A DNA stretch of 64,000 nucleotides from Tahibacter harae (GTDB taxonomy: Bacteria > Pseudomonadota > Gammaproteobacteria > Xanthomonadales > Rhodanobacteraceae), in NCBI RefSeq assembly GCF_024437735.1, contig NZ_JANFQO010000017.1:1-64000 (forward strand), in the 5' to 3' direction. Under the pieces are notes generated by a model. That model was not told the origin of the DNA, did no database searches, and worked only from the letters and a program-made list of their open reading frames with translations. A program made the translations under genes and the position numbers. Positions 47,101 through 55,301 of this stretch are shown here, piece after piece. Positions within the stretch are counted from its first letter, which is position 1. Every line of letters starts with the position of its first letter.

Positions 47101-47359
47101 GGGCGACGAATTCGATCTGCTGTTCGGCCAGGCGCCCGGCGCTGCGCAGCTCGGCCCAGAGCAGACCGCGGGCGTCCGGATGCCGCCACAGGCCCAGATC
47201 CAGCGGGCGCCGGCCGATCAGTTCGTCGCGGCGGAAATCCAGGGTCTGCTCCACCGCGGCATTGACGTCGACGATGACGCCGTCGCCCGCTGCCAGCAGC
47301 ATGACCAGGCTGGGCGAGTAACGGAAGGCCGCGGCAATGTGAGTTTCCCCGTGCTCCAT
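44156..47359 (-). CDS. Multi-PAS diguanylate cyclase/phosphodiesterase (PAS x5-GGDEF-EAL)
   Basis: The protein of about 1,067 residues lacks membrane segments. It has about five tandem PAS domains (residues about 15-630), several ending in a D-I-T linker, then GGDEF (about 640-800) and EAL (about 805-1060). The GGDEF core RYGGDEFTVL is intact, but no RxxD inhibitory site lies just before it. The EAL part keeps EALLRW, the DDFGTGYSSL loop, KIDRSFV and AEGVET, so it is likely an active c-di-GMP phosphodiesterase, with the cyclase either active or regulatory. PAS ligands cannot be read from sequence. A GTG one codon earlier is an alternative start. It is divergent from msrPQ. Confidence 0.92.
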   Translation of the reverse strand: MEHGETHIAAAFRYSPSLVMLLAAGDGVIVDVNAAVEQTLDFRRDELIGRRPLDLGLWRHPDARGLLWAELRSAGRLAEQQIEFVARDGRVLQIALNAEILDLAGQPHILCIGRQVQADGAVVAPDLDLTSFRSLFLAAAEGIYRSLPEGSLIDANPALARIFGYDSVDQMLREFPRPSRQVYADAGACAALYAELERDGLVENRRSQVRRRDGSLIWINENLRLARAGDGRVLFCEGSVVDITRQEAAERALRQSEELYRILVDNCRDGVFLIQRGKVVFTNGAMADMLGYAVQELIGCEYMDLVAPESRAAQLERRISRESGSREVQGYEIAMLRKDGSRRLVQVRADPVVYDGDIASTGTARDITEERAQQQALAEAERKFRELFRRSVVGLFQAHPDGRVLEVNAALARLLGYASRDELLQKMAHIDDIDVAPDRRRHVLELIARNGHVADEEVRIRRNDGRMIWVALNVHAVRDAQGRVLSLEGAVQDITARRDAERALLSSEERYRTLVEHAQIGVYVMRDGRYIYVNQRFAALTGYDERELIGMHWNELASEAGRRIVEARTAARARGEVLPADYETLLRRKDGRELRISVSAGPIRLDDGDYFSGTVRDVTERHRFENELEHNATHDALTGLPNRVLFERHMTARLEQAKADGSCAYAMLFLDLDGFKLVNDSLGHATGDRLLIEIAARLRRAVPQGSVLARYGGDEFTVLPPGQWSVEAAEGLAQELLRVLAEPFVLDGHRIYSGASLGIVIGRPGYETPEQVLRDADTAMYRAKARGKSAYMVFDEAMHQAARARLRLETDLREAVERREFRVHYQPLVDLRSGAVVGCEALLRWQHPQRGLLQPPQFLEVAEETGLIVPIDWWVLEHTCAQLLHWQQRYPAFRTLRANVNVDDRQFAERSIAAGIGEVLQRTGLAAGSLAIEVTETVFRAGRMQAEAILREVKQLGVSLVVDDFGTGYSSLDSFASSPFDALKIDRSFVRDMESNRRHRAIVRTISGFAEDLGLSLTAEGVETPAQAELLMAMGCSTAQGFLYAPALPAEEMEQVLAAGSVLRRRA

Positions 47360-47470
47360 CACTCGACATCGGCAGGTTTGGCCGCAGTATAGCCATGCCC
47401 ATCCACGCCGCCAGCGCCGGGTGAAAGATCAGCGCCGCCGCCCCGGTCTGAAGCGGAAACGAGGCCGACC

Positions 47471-48457
47471 ATGAAGCGATTCCGCATACCGCCCATCCCC
47501 AGCTCCGAACTCACGCCGGAGCCGGTCTACCTGCAGCGCCGCCGCTTCCTGCGCGAGCTGGGCCTGTCCGCACCGCTGCTGCTGGCCGGCTGCGGCCGCA
47601 GCGACGAGGCCGCCGCGGTGCCCGAGCCGACCGGCCCCACGGGCGCCGAACTTCAGGCCAGCCGGCCCAGCCGCTGGGACGCCAAGGACGCGCTGACCAG
47701 CTGGCGCGACGCCACCCAATACAACAACTACTACGAATTCGGCACCGGCAAGGGCGATCCGGCGCGCAATGCCGGCCGCTTCAAGCCCAGGCCCTGGACG
47801 GTGGAGATCGCCGGCCACGCCGAAGTCATAGGCCGCTTCGATCTGCAAGATCTGCTCAAGCCGCACGCGCTGGAAGAACGCATCTACCGCCACCGCTGCG
47901 TGGAAGCCTGGTCCATGGTGATTCCGTGGGTGGGCATTCCGCTGGGCGAATGCCTCAAGCGCTTCAAGCCGACCTCGCGCGCCAAGTACGTTGCCTTCAC
48001 CACCGTGAACCGCCCGGAAGAAATGCCGGGACTGGCCTATGACGTGCTGGCCTGGCCGTATCGCGAGGCTTTGCGCATCGACGAAGCCATGCATCCGCTG
48101 GCCATACTCGCCGTAGGCCTGTACGGCCGCGAGCTGCCCAATCAGAACGGCGCGCCGCTGCGCCTGATCGTGCCGTGGAAGTACGGCTTCAAGGGTGCCA
48201 AGTCCATCGTGCGCATCGAGTTCTGGGAACGCCAGCCGGCCACGTCGTGGAACCTGGCCGGACCGTCCGAATATGGCTTCTATTCCAACGTGAACCCGGC
48301 GGTGGATCATCCGCGCTGGAGCCAGGCCAGCGAGCGGCGCATCGCCGGCAGCGGCACCAGCCTGTTCGCCAACCGCGTGCCCACCCTGCCCTTCAACGGC
48401 TATGCCGAGGAAGTGGCGGGGCTCTACGCCGGCATGGATCTGCGCGCGAACTACTGA
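47471..48457 (+). CDS. msrP: Periplasmic protein-methionine-sulfoxide reductase catalytic subunit MsrP
   Basis: MsrP (YedY) repairs oxidised methionines in periplasmic proteins using Mo-molybdopterin. The 328-residue precursor has a Tat-type signal with [10 protein letters not shown] at residues 22-31 and a hydrophobic stretch ending near LLLAGCG. The molybdenum-ligating cysteine is in [11 protein letters not shown] (Cys143), followed by [10 protein letters not shown] and the SUOX-like core ([38 protein letters not shown], in pieces). It overlaps msrQ by one base (TGATG). The Moco genes at 1909-4895 supply its cofactor precursor. Confidence 0.95.
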   Translation: MKRFRIPPIPSSELTPEPVYLQRRRFLRELGLSAPLLLAGCGRSDEAAAVPEPTGPTGAELQASRPSRWDAKDALTSWRDATQYNNYYEFGTGKGDPARNAGRFKPRPWTVEIAGHAEVIGRFDLQDLLKPHALEERIYRHRCVEAWSMVIPWVGIPLGECLKRFKPTSRAKYVAFTTVNRPEEMPGLAYDVLAWPYREALRIDEAMHPLAILAVGLYGRELPNQNGAPLRLIVPWKYGFKGAKSIVRIEFWERQPATSWNLAGPSEYGFYSNVNPAVDHPRWSQASERRIAGSGTSLFANRVPTLPFNGYAEEVAGLYAGMDLRANY

Positions 48458-49086
48458 TGAGCCGCCCCGCCGACATCCGCCTGGTCATCGTCAAAATAGT
48501 GCTGTTCGCCGCCTGCCTGCTGCCGCTGGCGGGAATGCTGTGGGATCTGCAGCAGCAGAACCTGGGCCCGGATCCCGTCGCCGCGCTGGAGCATCGCAGC
48601 GGCGACTGGGCGCTGCGCCTGCTGCTGATCACCCTCGCGGTGACGCCGCTGCGCCAGCTCAGCGGCGTGGCGGAAGTGCTGCGTTTGCGCCGCATGCTGG
48701 GACTGTTCGCGTTTTTCTACGCCAGCCTGCACTTCGCCGTATACCTGTTCATCGACCTGGGCGGTTTCTGGCGGCAGATTTTCAGCGATATTTTCAAACG
48801 CCCTTTCATCACCGTCGGCTTCCTGGCCTGGCTGCTGCTGGTGCCGCTGGCGGTCACTTCCACCCGCGGCATGATGCGCCGGCTGGGCCGCAACTGGTCG
48901 CGGCTGCACAGGCTGGTCTACCCGATAGGGCTTTTTGCGGTTCTGCACTATGTGTGGCTGGTGAAGTCCGGGCAGAAGATCGCCGTGCGCGAGCCGCTGG
49001 TCTACCTCGCCATCTACCTGCTGCTGATGGCCCTGCGGCTGCCGTGGCGGCGCTGGCTGGCGGCGCTGCGCGGGAAGGCGGCGTGA
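48457..49086 (+). CDS. msrQ: Heme-binding membrane subunit MsrQ
   Basis: MsrQ (YedZ) is the inner-membrane b-type cytochrome that passes electrons from the quinone pool to MsrP. The 209-residue protein has about six membrane helices, with conserved histidines in ASLHFAVYLF, RLHRLVYPIG and VLHYVWLVKSG, and RRMLGLFAFFYA. The chosen ATG gives the typical N-terminus and overlaps the msrP stop by one base. Pairing with MsrP is the standard arrangement. Confidence 0.93.
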   Translation: MSRPADIRLVIVKIVLFAACLLPLAGMLWDLQQQNLGPDPVAALEHRSGDWALRLLLITLAVTPLRQLSGVAEVLRLRRMLGLFAFFYASLHFAVYLFIDLGGFWRQIFSDIFKRPFITVGFLAWLLLVPLAVTSTRGMMRRLGRNWSRLHRLVYPIGLFAVLHYVWLVKSGQKIAVREPLVYLAIYLLLMALRLPWRRWLAALRGKAA

Positions 49087-49251
49087 TCTGCCCGGGGCCG
49101 GCCCGCAGTCCGCGCCGGCGAACAGCGGTATGGCTGCGCCGCGCCAGTCCTTTGCGCGCCTTTCCACCGATCAGGCAGGCGCGCCTAGCCGGCGGCGGGA
49201 CTGCAATACTTTTGCACTACGCAAACAGGAACAGCGGCGCGGCACCGAGCC

Positions 49252-50136
49252 TCAGAAGCCGAACAACAGCAGCAGCGCGATCGCACCGCCGATCAGCGCC
49301 GCGGCGGCGATCAGCCACCAGATCTCGTTGCGGCTGGATACCGTGTCCGGGTTGACCGGTGCCGGCGCCGGCCGGGACGGCCGGGTGTCGGGCAGGTTCA
49401 CCGCCTGCATGGTCTGGGTGATGGCCGGGGCGAAGCCGGGGCCGCGTTCCTCGACCAGCTCGCCGCGCAGCGGCAGGCCGGGCGCTTCGAGCAGGAAACG
49501 GTTGCGGTCGAAGGCGATCTGGTCGCCCGGATGCAGCACCGCATCGCGCACCTGTACGCCGTTGACGAAGGTGCCGTTGGCCGAACCCAGGTCGCGCAGG
49601 TAGATGCCGTCGCCGCTGTTTTCGATCAGGGCATGGCGGCGCGACATTTCCGGTTCGTCCAGGGACAGGTCGCATTCGCTGCCACGGCCTATGGTCAGGC
49701 GGCCGCGCACCGGCACGATACGGCCGAACTGCGCGCCGGATACGCCGCGCAGCACCACCTTGGGCGGAATGGTGCGCTGGCGCGTCTCGGCCGTATCCGC
49801 ACCGGGCGCATCCGCCGGCACAGTGGTGCGTATCACTTCATCCCGTTCCGGCTTGATGATGATCTGGACGGTGTCGATGCTCAGCACATCGCCCAGGCGG
49901 ACTATGCCCTTCTCGCGCACCGGCCGCGCATTCAGATGGGTATGGGCGTGCGGATCCAGCACGGCGAGGGTGAGCCCGCGGCCGTCGACTTCGATACGGG
50001 CGTGATGCGCCGCCACGCCGGAGGCGTTCAGCACGATCTGGTTGTCCCGCTCCGAGCCTATTCCGCAAACGCCGGGCGTCAGCACGAAATCAGGGTGCTC
50101 GCCGTTGGGAAAGCTCAAGCGCGCGCGAATTTCCAT
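49252..50136 (-). CDS. Tail-anchored protein with two FHA domains
   Basis: The 294-residue protein has two FHA modules that read phosphothreonine. The second (about residues 140-215) is canonical: IGRGSECDLSL, EMSRRHALI, LGSANGTFVNG. The first (about 15-95) is diverged: GIGSERDNQIVL is present, but the phosphate-contacting SRRH is replaced by AAHH, so it may not bind. A Pro-rich linker leads to a C-terminal membrane helix (about 270-292), leaving the FHA domains in the cytoplasm. It is the last gene of the kinase operon and is a natural candidate partner or substrate of that kinase. Confidence 0.88.
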   Translation of the reverse strand: MEIRARLSFPNGEHPDFVLTPGVCGIGSERDNQIVLNASGVAAHHARIEVDGRGLTLAVLDPHAHTHLNARPVREKGIVRLGDVLSIDTVQIIIKPERDEVIRTTVPADAPGADTAETRQRTIPPKVVLRGVSGAQFGRIVPVRGRLTIGRGSECDLSLDEPEMSRRHALIENSGDGIYLRDLGSANGTFVNGVQVRDAVLHPGDQIAFDRNRFLLEAPGLPLRGELVEERGPGFAPAITQTMQAVNLPDTRPSRPAPAPVNPDTVSSRNEIWWLIAAAALIGGAIALLLLFGF

Positions 50137-50198
50137 CAGCTGACCGGCCTGCTCCGTGGGATGACGCGGTGGCAATTTAGCATGAGCGCCCCGGGGGT

Positions 50199-51314
50199 TT
50201 ACCAGCGTGCGCCGAGGTCGAGCAGGATGCGGTCGGTATGTTCGGCCAGGCCCTCGCGCTGCTCGCGGAATGCGGCCAGGCGCAGATTCCAGCTGCGGTC
50301 CAGGCCATAGCCTATCCACGGCATGAAGCCGTTGGCGAAACTGTGGAACCACCAGTCGTCCTCGTTGAAGGCGGCGAGCACGGCGTCGCGCTGTATGCGC
50401 TGGTTGGAATAGCCGAATTCCCAGCCGCCGGGCTGGAAGCGGTCGCCCAGCACCAGGCTGAAACGCGCGCCGTCGCGCGCCGTGTCGGCGCCGAGGTTAC
50501 GCACCAGGTCGATGCGTGCTTCCAGCGGCCATTCGCCCAGTACGGTGCGGCCGACCAGTTGCAGGTCGAGCAGGCGGTAATCGCTGGCCAGGCGGCCGTT
50601 GGCCAGACGCCGGTTGGTGCGGGTCAGGCCCTGCCGCGTGAGTTGTTGCAGATCGGAAAAATCCAGATAGCTCAGCAGCACGGCGGCATTGCCCGGGGCG
50701 CCTTCGCGCCAGCGCCAGGCCAGCTGCGCCGCGGCGAGACGGGTATCGTCCTCGTACAGATGCTGCGCAGCGAAGCCGCCGACGACGAGTTGCAGCCGGC
50801 TGAAATCGCCCAGTGCGAAGGACTGGTCCAGGCTGATGCCGGCCGGGCGCAGGTCCGCATCCCAGGTCAGCGGCGACAGCTCCAGCGGCAGCGGCGCCTT
50901 GCCCAGCAGAACACGGGTGTGCTCGGCCGGCTGCCAGCGCAGCCAGAACTGATCGAGGTTGGCGCCGTCGCTGCGCTCGTTGTCGTTGTTGATGCGGTTG
51001 GTCGCGTTGTCGTCGCTGCCCTGGGCCAGCTCGATCGCGGCGCCGAAGCTGAGTTCGGGCATGGCAGCGAATTCGGCGCCGAGGCGGCCGCGGCCGCGCC
51101 AGCGGCTGACGGTGCGGTCGTTGGTCAGCCCTTCGACGTGATCGTAGCGCAGCAGGAAATCGCCGAACCAGCTCCAGCGCCCGGCGCCGGCGGCAGCTTC
51201 CTCGGCACTGCCGTCGAGAATGCTGTCCTGGCCGCGGGCCTGGCCGGCGAGCAGGCCGGTCAGCACCAGCAGGCCGCTCAGTGCGGCGCGCAGCAGATAG
51301 CCTTCGCTGTGCAT
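50199..51314 (-). CDS. Putative outer-membrane porin
   Basis: The 371-residue precursor has a signal peptide (about residues 1-28, ending AGQARGQ). The mature part has alternating hydrophobic and polar residues with many aromatic strand ends (FGDFLLRYDHVEGL, FWLRWQP, WEFGYSNQRIQRD), and the last residue is tryptophan (LLDLGARW). This is what a beta-barrel outer-membrane protein looks like, and it resembles the putative-porin family. Transported substrate is unknown. It sits two bases after the kinase stop, so it belongs to the kinase operon; a porin encoded with a signalling kinase is unusual. Confidence 0.8.
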   Translation of the reverse strand: MHSEGYLLRAALSGLLVLTGLLAGQARGQDSILDGSAEEAAAGAGRWSWFGDFLLRYDHVEGLTNDRTVSRWRGRGRLGAEFAAMPELSFGAAIELAQGSDDNATNRINNDNERSDGANLDQFWLRWQPAEHTRVLLGKAPLPLELSPLTWDADLRPAGISLDQSFALGDFSRLQLVVGGFAAQHLYEDDTRLAAAQLAWRWREGAPGNAAVLLSYLDFSDLQQLTRQGLTRTNRRLANGRLASDYRLLDLQLVGRTVLGEWPLEARIDLVRNLGADTARDGARFSLVLGDRFQPGGWEFGYSNQRIQRDAVLAAFNEDDWWFHSFANGFMPWIGYGLDRSWNLRLAAFREQREGLAEHTDRILLDLGARW

Positions 51315-51316
51315 GG

Positions 51317-53986
51317 TCAGGCCCTCAGCCGGGCCAGGGCCGCGGCCAGTTCGGCGGCGCTGGCGGGCCGGTCGGCGGCACGGCGCTGCAGGCAGTGCAG
51401 GATCAGCGTTTCCAGTTCGGGCCGGATCTCCGGCCACAGCGCCGAGGGGCGCGTCGGTTCGGCCTGCATCTGGGCCATGTAAATCTCCATCGTGTTCGAC
51501 CCGCTGAACGGCAGCGCGCCGCAGAACATCTCGGTCATCAGCACGCCGCAGGAATAGATGTCGGCGCGCTCGTCCACTTCCTCGCCGGCCAGCTGCTCCG
51601 GCGCGCAGTAATTGGGCGTGCCCAGGAAGGTGCCCGGCTGGGTATGGCCGGGCGTGGCCCGGCGCGCCGGCCGGGCGATGCCGAAGTCCATCAGCTTGGC
51701 ATTGCCGTTGGCTTCGAGAATCAGGTTCTCGGGTTTGATATCCCGGTGCAGCACGCCGACCTCGTGCGCCGCAGCCAGGCCGGCGGCGAGCTGGCGCGCG
51801 ATGCGCAGGCCGGCCGAATACGGTACGCGCTTGGCCTCGCGCAGCAGATAGCGCAGGGTCATGCCGCGCACGTATTCCATGGAGATGTACGGCAGGCCGT
51901 TGACTTCGCCGAAATCGAAGGTGCGCAGCACGTTGGGATGGGTGATGCGCCGGGCCAGCTTGATCTCGCTCTTGAGCCGGTCCAGCTGCTCGGCGTCCAG
52001 CAGCGCGCCGGGCTTGAGCATCTTCAGGGCGACCACGTCGTCGAGTTCCAGGTCGTGCGCCTTGTACACCACGCCCATGCCGCCGGCACCAAGCACCGAC
52101 AGCACGCGGTAGCGCCCGCCCAGGGTCGCGCCCGGCGCCAGCTCGCCGCTGTCGCGCAGCGTGCGCGCCACGCTGCTGCGCGGCGTGACCGCAGCGGTGC
52201 CGCGCGGCACGGTGTCGTTGGCATCGAGGTCCTGCGCGGGCGCCGGCAGGCGCTGCAGCAGCGCCGCGGCCGGCGCGTAGAACTGGCGGCTGCTGAAACC
52301 GCCCGCGGCCACGCCGACCGCATCGGCGCCGAATTCGCGTTTGAGGCTTTCGCCGATGCTGCGGCCGGCCAGCACCTGGCCCGGCGCCGCATCACAGAGC
52401 AGGCGGTCGATCTGCACCTGGGCCGCGCCGATCAGCTGGCTGGCGCTGCCGCCTTCGGCCAGCACCATGCTGCCATCGGCCAGCGCCGCGGCCGGCGGCG
52501 TTTCGCGGTTGAATTCGTCGCGCAGCAGGCGCAGCGCCGCGTGCAGGGGCTGCGCCCCCGTGAAGGCCAAGGTCCAGCGGCCGCCGGGAGCGTCCAGCAG
52601 CAGTGCGGCCGCGGCCGCCGCCGCGGCCGCGAGGCGGGACTGGATCTGCGCGCGCTCGTCGAGCACGGCTTCCGGCGCCGTGGTCGCGGGCAGGCTGAGC
52701 AAATGGCGGTATTCCAGCCCCAGCAGCACCGCGCTTTCGCGCCGCGGCGGCGTGGACGCAACGATAGGCTGCGTGTGCACGGCCAGGCCGGAACCTTCCT
52801 GGCCGGGTTCGGGCAGGAAGCGCGCCAGGTTGCCGACATAGCCCTCCATGTCGCTTTTCTCGCGCAGGTCCGACAGCAACGAGTCGAAGGCCCGCGCCAG
52901 CCGCGCCAGTTCATCGCTGCCGGCGGTGCCCAGGCGGGTCTGGAAATTGCCGGCCGCGGCCTGTTCGGCCGCGCTGGCCATGGCACTGACCGGACGCAGG
53001 ATGCCCTTGGAAATGAGATAGGACAGCGGCAATGCCAGCAGCAGCGTGACCAGGCCGCCGATCAGCACGCTGTTGAGGATGGCGCGATAGCTGGCGACCA
53101 CCTGGTCGGAGGAAGCCAGCACCATGACCTGGCCCAGATCGGCCGCGTCCGCGGCGGCAGTCGGCGCTGCGCGCGCGATCCATTCCTGGCCGTCCAATTG
53201 CAGCCGCGCACCAGCCGGCATGGCCGCCTGCGCCAGGCCGGCCATGTGCTCGCGCAGCTGCGCCGCCGGCGTGGTGTCAAGCGAGGACGCCACCAGGCCC
53301 GGCTTGCCGCCCAGCGGCATGAAGAACGCGATCTCCGCGCCGCTGACCTGGGCCACCTTGCGCGCGAGCGCATCGTCGACCACCTGGGCCAGCAGCAGAT
53401 AGCCGACCACACCCTGGTCCTGCGCCAGCGGCATGATCGCGGCCTGGTAGAGCTTGCCCTCGTGCCGCCAGTAGCCGCTGAGCGGGCGCGATTCGGCCAG
53501 GGCCGGCGCGACCAGTGCATCGGCCGCCAGCGATTCGGTGAAGGCCTCGTTCTGGTCGGTGCGCGCCAGCACCTCGCCCTTGCCGTCCAGCAGTATGCCC
53601 AGGCTGAAACCGATGTCCTTCTGGCGATCGCCGAGCAGGTCGCGCATGGACATGGTATCGGGCGCGGCATCGCCGCCCAGGCCGGGCAGGTCGCTGGTGC
53701 TGTTGGCGTCGGCGATGTATTTGACGAAGCTGGCGTCGGAGGCGACCAGGCGCAGGCTGAGTTCCAGCTGCTCCAGGCGGTGCTGCTCGAACTCGCGCTG
53801 GGCCGCGGCACTGGCGGTCAGAGTCTTGTCGATGGCGCGCGCGGCGATGCGCTGCCCCTGCACATAGGTGACGACGACGGCGGCGCTGACCGCCAGCAGG
53901 ATCAGCACGGCCGTGGCGAGAAAGAAACGGATCGCCAGCGGCAGGGCGAAACCGCGCTGGCGTGCAGGCCCGTCAATAGCCGCCAT
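51317..53986 (-). CDS. Membrane sensor serine/threonine protein kinase with CACHE-like, HAMP and cyclase-like domains
   Basis: The 889-residue protein has TM1 (about 16-42), a periplasmic CACHE-like sensor (about 45-300), TM2 (302-325), a HAMP linker (about 326-380), a degenerate nucleotide-cyclase-like region (about 415-590), and a C-terminal Hanks kinase (623-889). The kinase is complete: LGAGGMGVVYK P-loop, Lys655 in VALK, HRDIKPEN with catalytic Asp749, Asp767 of DFG, and APEQL. It should sense an envelope signal and phosphorylate cytoplasmic targets, probably including the FHA protein. Sensor-first topology is the reverse of typical PknB kinases. The gene overlaps the cupredoxin gene by 14 bases. 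Confidence 0.88.
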   Translation of the reverse strand: MAAIDGPARQRGFALPLAIRFFLATAVLILLAVSAAVVVTYVQGQRIAARAIDKTLTASAAAQREFEQHRLEQLELSLRLVASDASFVKYIADANSTSDLPGLGGDAAPDTMSMRDLLGDRQKDIGFSLGILLDGKGEVLARTDQNEAFTESLAADALVAPALAESRPLSGYWRHEGKLYQAAIMPLAQDQGVVGYLLLAQVVDDALARKVAQVSGAEIAFFMPLGGKPGLVASSLDTTPAAQLREHMAGLAQAAMPAGARLQLDGQEWIARAAPTAAADAADLGQVMVLASSDQVVASYRAILNSVLIGGLVTLLLALPLSYLISKGILRPVSAMASAAEQAAAGNFQTRLGTAGSDELARLARAFDSLLSDLREKSDMEGYVGNLARFLPEPGQEGSGLAVHTQPIVASTPPRRESAVLLGLEYRHLLSLPATTAPEAVLDERAQIQSRLAAAAAAAAALLLDAPGGRWTLAFTGAQPLHAALRLLRDEFNRETPPAAALADGSMVLAEGGSASQLIGAAQVQIDRLLCDAAPGQVLAGRSIGESLKREFGADAVGVAAGGFSSRQFYAPAAALLQRLPAPAQDLDANDTVPRGTAAVTPRSSVARTLRDSGELAPGATLGGRYRVLSVLGAGGMGVVYKAHDLELDDVVALKMLKPGALLDAEQLDRLKSEIKLARRITHPNVLRTFDFGEVNGLPYISMEYVRGMTLRYLLREAKRVPYSAGLRIARQLAAGLAAAHEVGVLHRDIKPENLILEANGNAKLMDFGIARPARRATPGHTQPGTFLGTPNYCAPEQLAGEEVDERADIYSCGVLMTEMFCGALPFSGSNTMEIYMAQMQAEPTRPSALWPEIRPELETLILHCLQRRAADRPASAAELAAALARLRA

Positions 53987-54644
53987 CGCTGCTCCTGCCG
54001 TAGGGCTTGCCGAATTTGTTCATGTGCGGGGGAACCTTCTTCTGCGCCAGTTCCAGCTTGACCTCCACCGGCCCGTCCTTGCCGGCGACGAGCTGGGCAT
54101 GCCAGGGCGTGGCGCGGTCCAGCCAGACCACCAGATCGCCCTTGCCCGCCGGCAGGTCCTTGAGCCGGAAGCGGCCCTGGGCGTCCGGCCGCACGAAGAA
54201 CGGCGTGTCCAGCACCAGGATATGGCCGACCATGGAATGGTGCACATTGCAATAAACCCGCACGTAGCCGGGCTTGTCGAAACGCTGTGCCTTGCCCTCG
54301 CCCTGGCCGTACAGACCGATGTCGAAGCTGTTTTCTTTCGAGGTCGAGAAGGCGTTGTGCAGGATGGGATCCTGGTTGGGGAAGCGCACCTCGCTGCCGA
54401 CCGTGACCGGCAGTATGCGCGGCGAGAACTGCTTGCGCAGCGTGGTCATGTCCACCGGCCGGCGCGCCGGCGGCGCCGCCACCGGCGTGGACGGGCGGAA
54501 ATACACCACGGCTTCCGCGGCCTCCTCGGGCCGCAGCGGCTTGCCGTCCAGGGACAGGGTGACCTGGCCTTCTATCGTCGCGGCCGAGGCGCCGGCGCAG
54601 GCCAGCATTCCTACCGCCCACCGCAGCGCTGCTGTTGCTCGCAC
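53973..54644 (-). CDS. Secreted cupredoxin-like (methylamine-utilization-type) copper protein
   Basis: The 223-residue precursor starts at a GTG with AAGGGG five bases upstream and has a signal peptide cleaved near AGASA-AT. An N-terminal carboxypeptidase-like or beta segment leads to a cupredoxin-like domain: VRFPNQDPILHNAF gives a candidate copper histidine, and VYCNVHHSMVGHI gives Cys, His and Met ligands in type-1-copper order. The C-terminal part (FRLKDLPAGKGDLVVWLD) looks like a beta-sandwich. Relatives are often named methylamine utilization protein without evidence for that role. It is the first gene of the kinase-porin-FHA operon and may be the redox or copper sensor partner of the kinase. 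Confidence 0.82.
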   Translation of the reverse strand: MRATAALRWAVGMLACAGASAATIEGQVTLSLDGKPLRPEEAAEAVVYFRPSTPVAAPPARRPVDMTTLRKQFSPRILPVTVGSEVRFPNQDPILHNAFSTSKENSFDIGLYGQGEGKAQRFDKPGYVRVYCNVHHSMVGHILVLDTPFFVRPDAQGRFRLKDLPAGKGDLVVWLDRATPWHAQLVAGKDGPVEVKLELAQKKVPPHMNKFGKPYGRSSDGGY

Positions 54645-54859
54645 ATCGTCCCCTTTGCGTCGCCTGAAATCGCTGCCGGCGTTCCCCTGATAAACGCCGC
54701 GGACAGTCCGGATCGAACGGCTCGCTTGAAAATTCCCCTGCCGCCGCAATCGTCGCAGCATGCGGCGCTGCATCACGCGCAGACCGCCGCCTCGCGGCAT
54801 CATAGTGCAAAGCCCGCGGGGCGAGCAGCCCGCAACCCTTCAGACCAGCGGAACCTTCG

Positions 54860-55141
54860 ATGCCGTCCATTGATATACGCCACAAGCACGCAAAACCCGT
54901 CAAGGAAGCCAAGATCGCCGTCAGCGAGGTGGCCGAGGAAATCTCGCGCAAGTTCGAGCTGCGCTACGGCTGGAAAGGCAACGTGCTGCATTTCGAGCGC
55001 TCCGGCGTGAACGGCCAGATCGCGCTGGAAAAAGGCCTGGTCCACGTCACCGCGGAGCTGAGCTTCCTGCTGTCCATGCTCAAGCCCGCCGTCGAACAGG
55101 AAATCCAGAAGCGCCTGGTGCAGCACTTCGGCACGGCCTGA
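54860..55141 (+). CDS. Polyhydroxyalkanoic acid system family protein
   Basis: The 93-residue protein matches the small PHA-system family: MPSIDIRHKH, KIAVSEVAEEISRKF, LRYGWKGNVLHFERSGVNGQI and a C-terminal LLSMLKPAVEQEIQKRL, which could be a helix on the granule surface. Members are found near PHA granule genes, and their biochemical role is unclear. It is divergent from the cupredoxin gene (215 bases between) and is followed by a patatin-like hydrolase and a phasin, supporting a PHA context. The PHA synthase itself is not in the window. Confidence 0.85.
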   Translation: MPSIDIRHKHAKPVKEAKIAVSEVAEEISRKFELRYGWKGNVLHFERSGVNGQIALEKGLVHVTAELSFLLSMLKPAVEQEIQKRLVQHFGTA

Positions 55142-55301
55142 GCCGGCCCTGGCGGCCAGGCCGGCCGCCCTGCCCCCGGCGGACCGGGCGGGACGGCCGC
55201 AACCGGCTGACTGCAACGAGTGGCTACGGCGCGGCGACGGGAGAAGGCGGTCTACGGCGCCTCGACTACAATCGGCCGCCTCCCCATCCTTCCGGATCGC
55301 C

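Noticed and set aside
44363-47392. Plus-strand open frame of about 1,000 codons
   Set aside because: It is antisense to the PAS-GGDEF-EAL gene, whose motifs are intact on the minus strand.
51281-54061. Plus-strand open frame of over 900 codons
   Set aside because: It is antisense to the kinase gene; its composition is Arg/Gln/Gly-rich with no recognisable motif.
53973-54644. Methylamine dehydrogenase operon
   Set aside because: The cupredoxin-like protein is of a type often named for methylamine use, but no mau genes are present.
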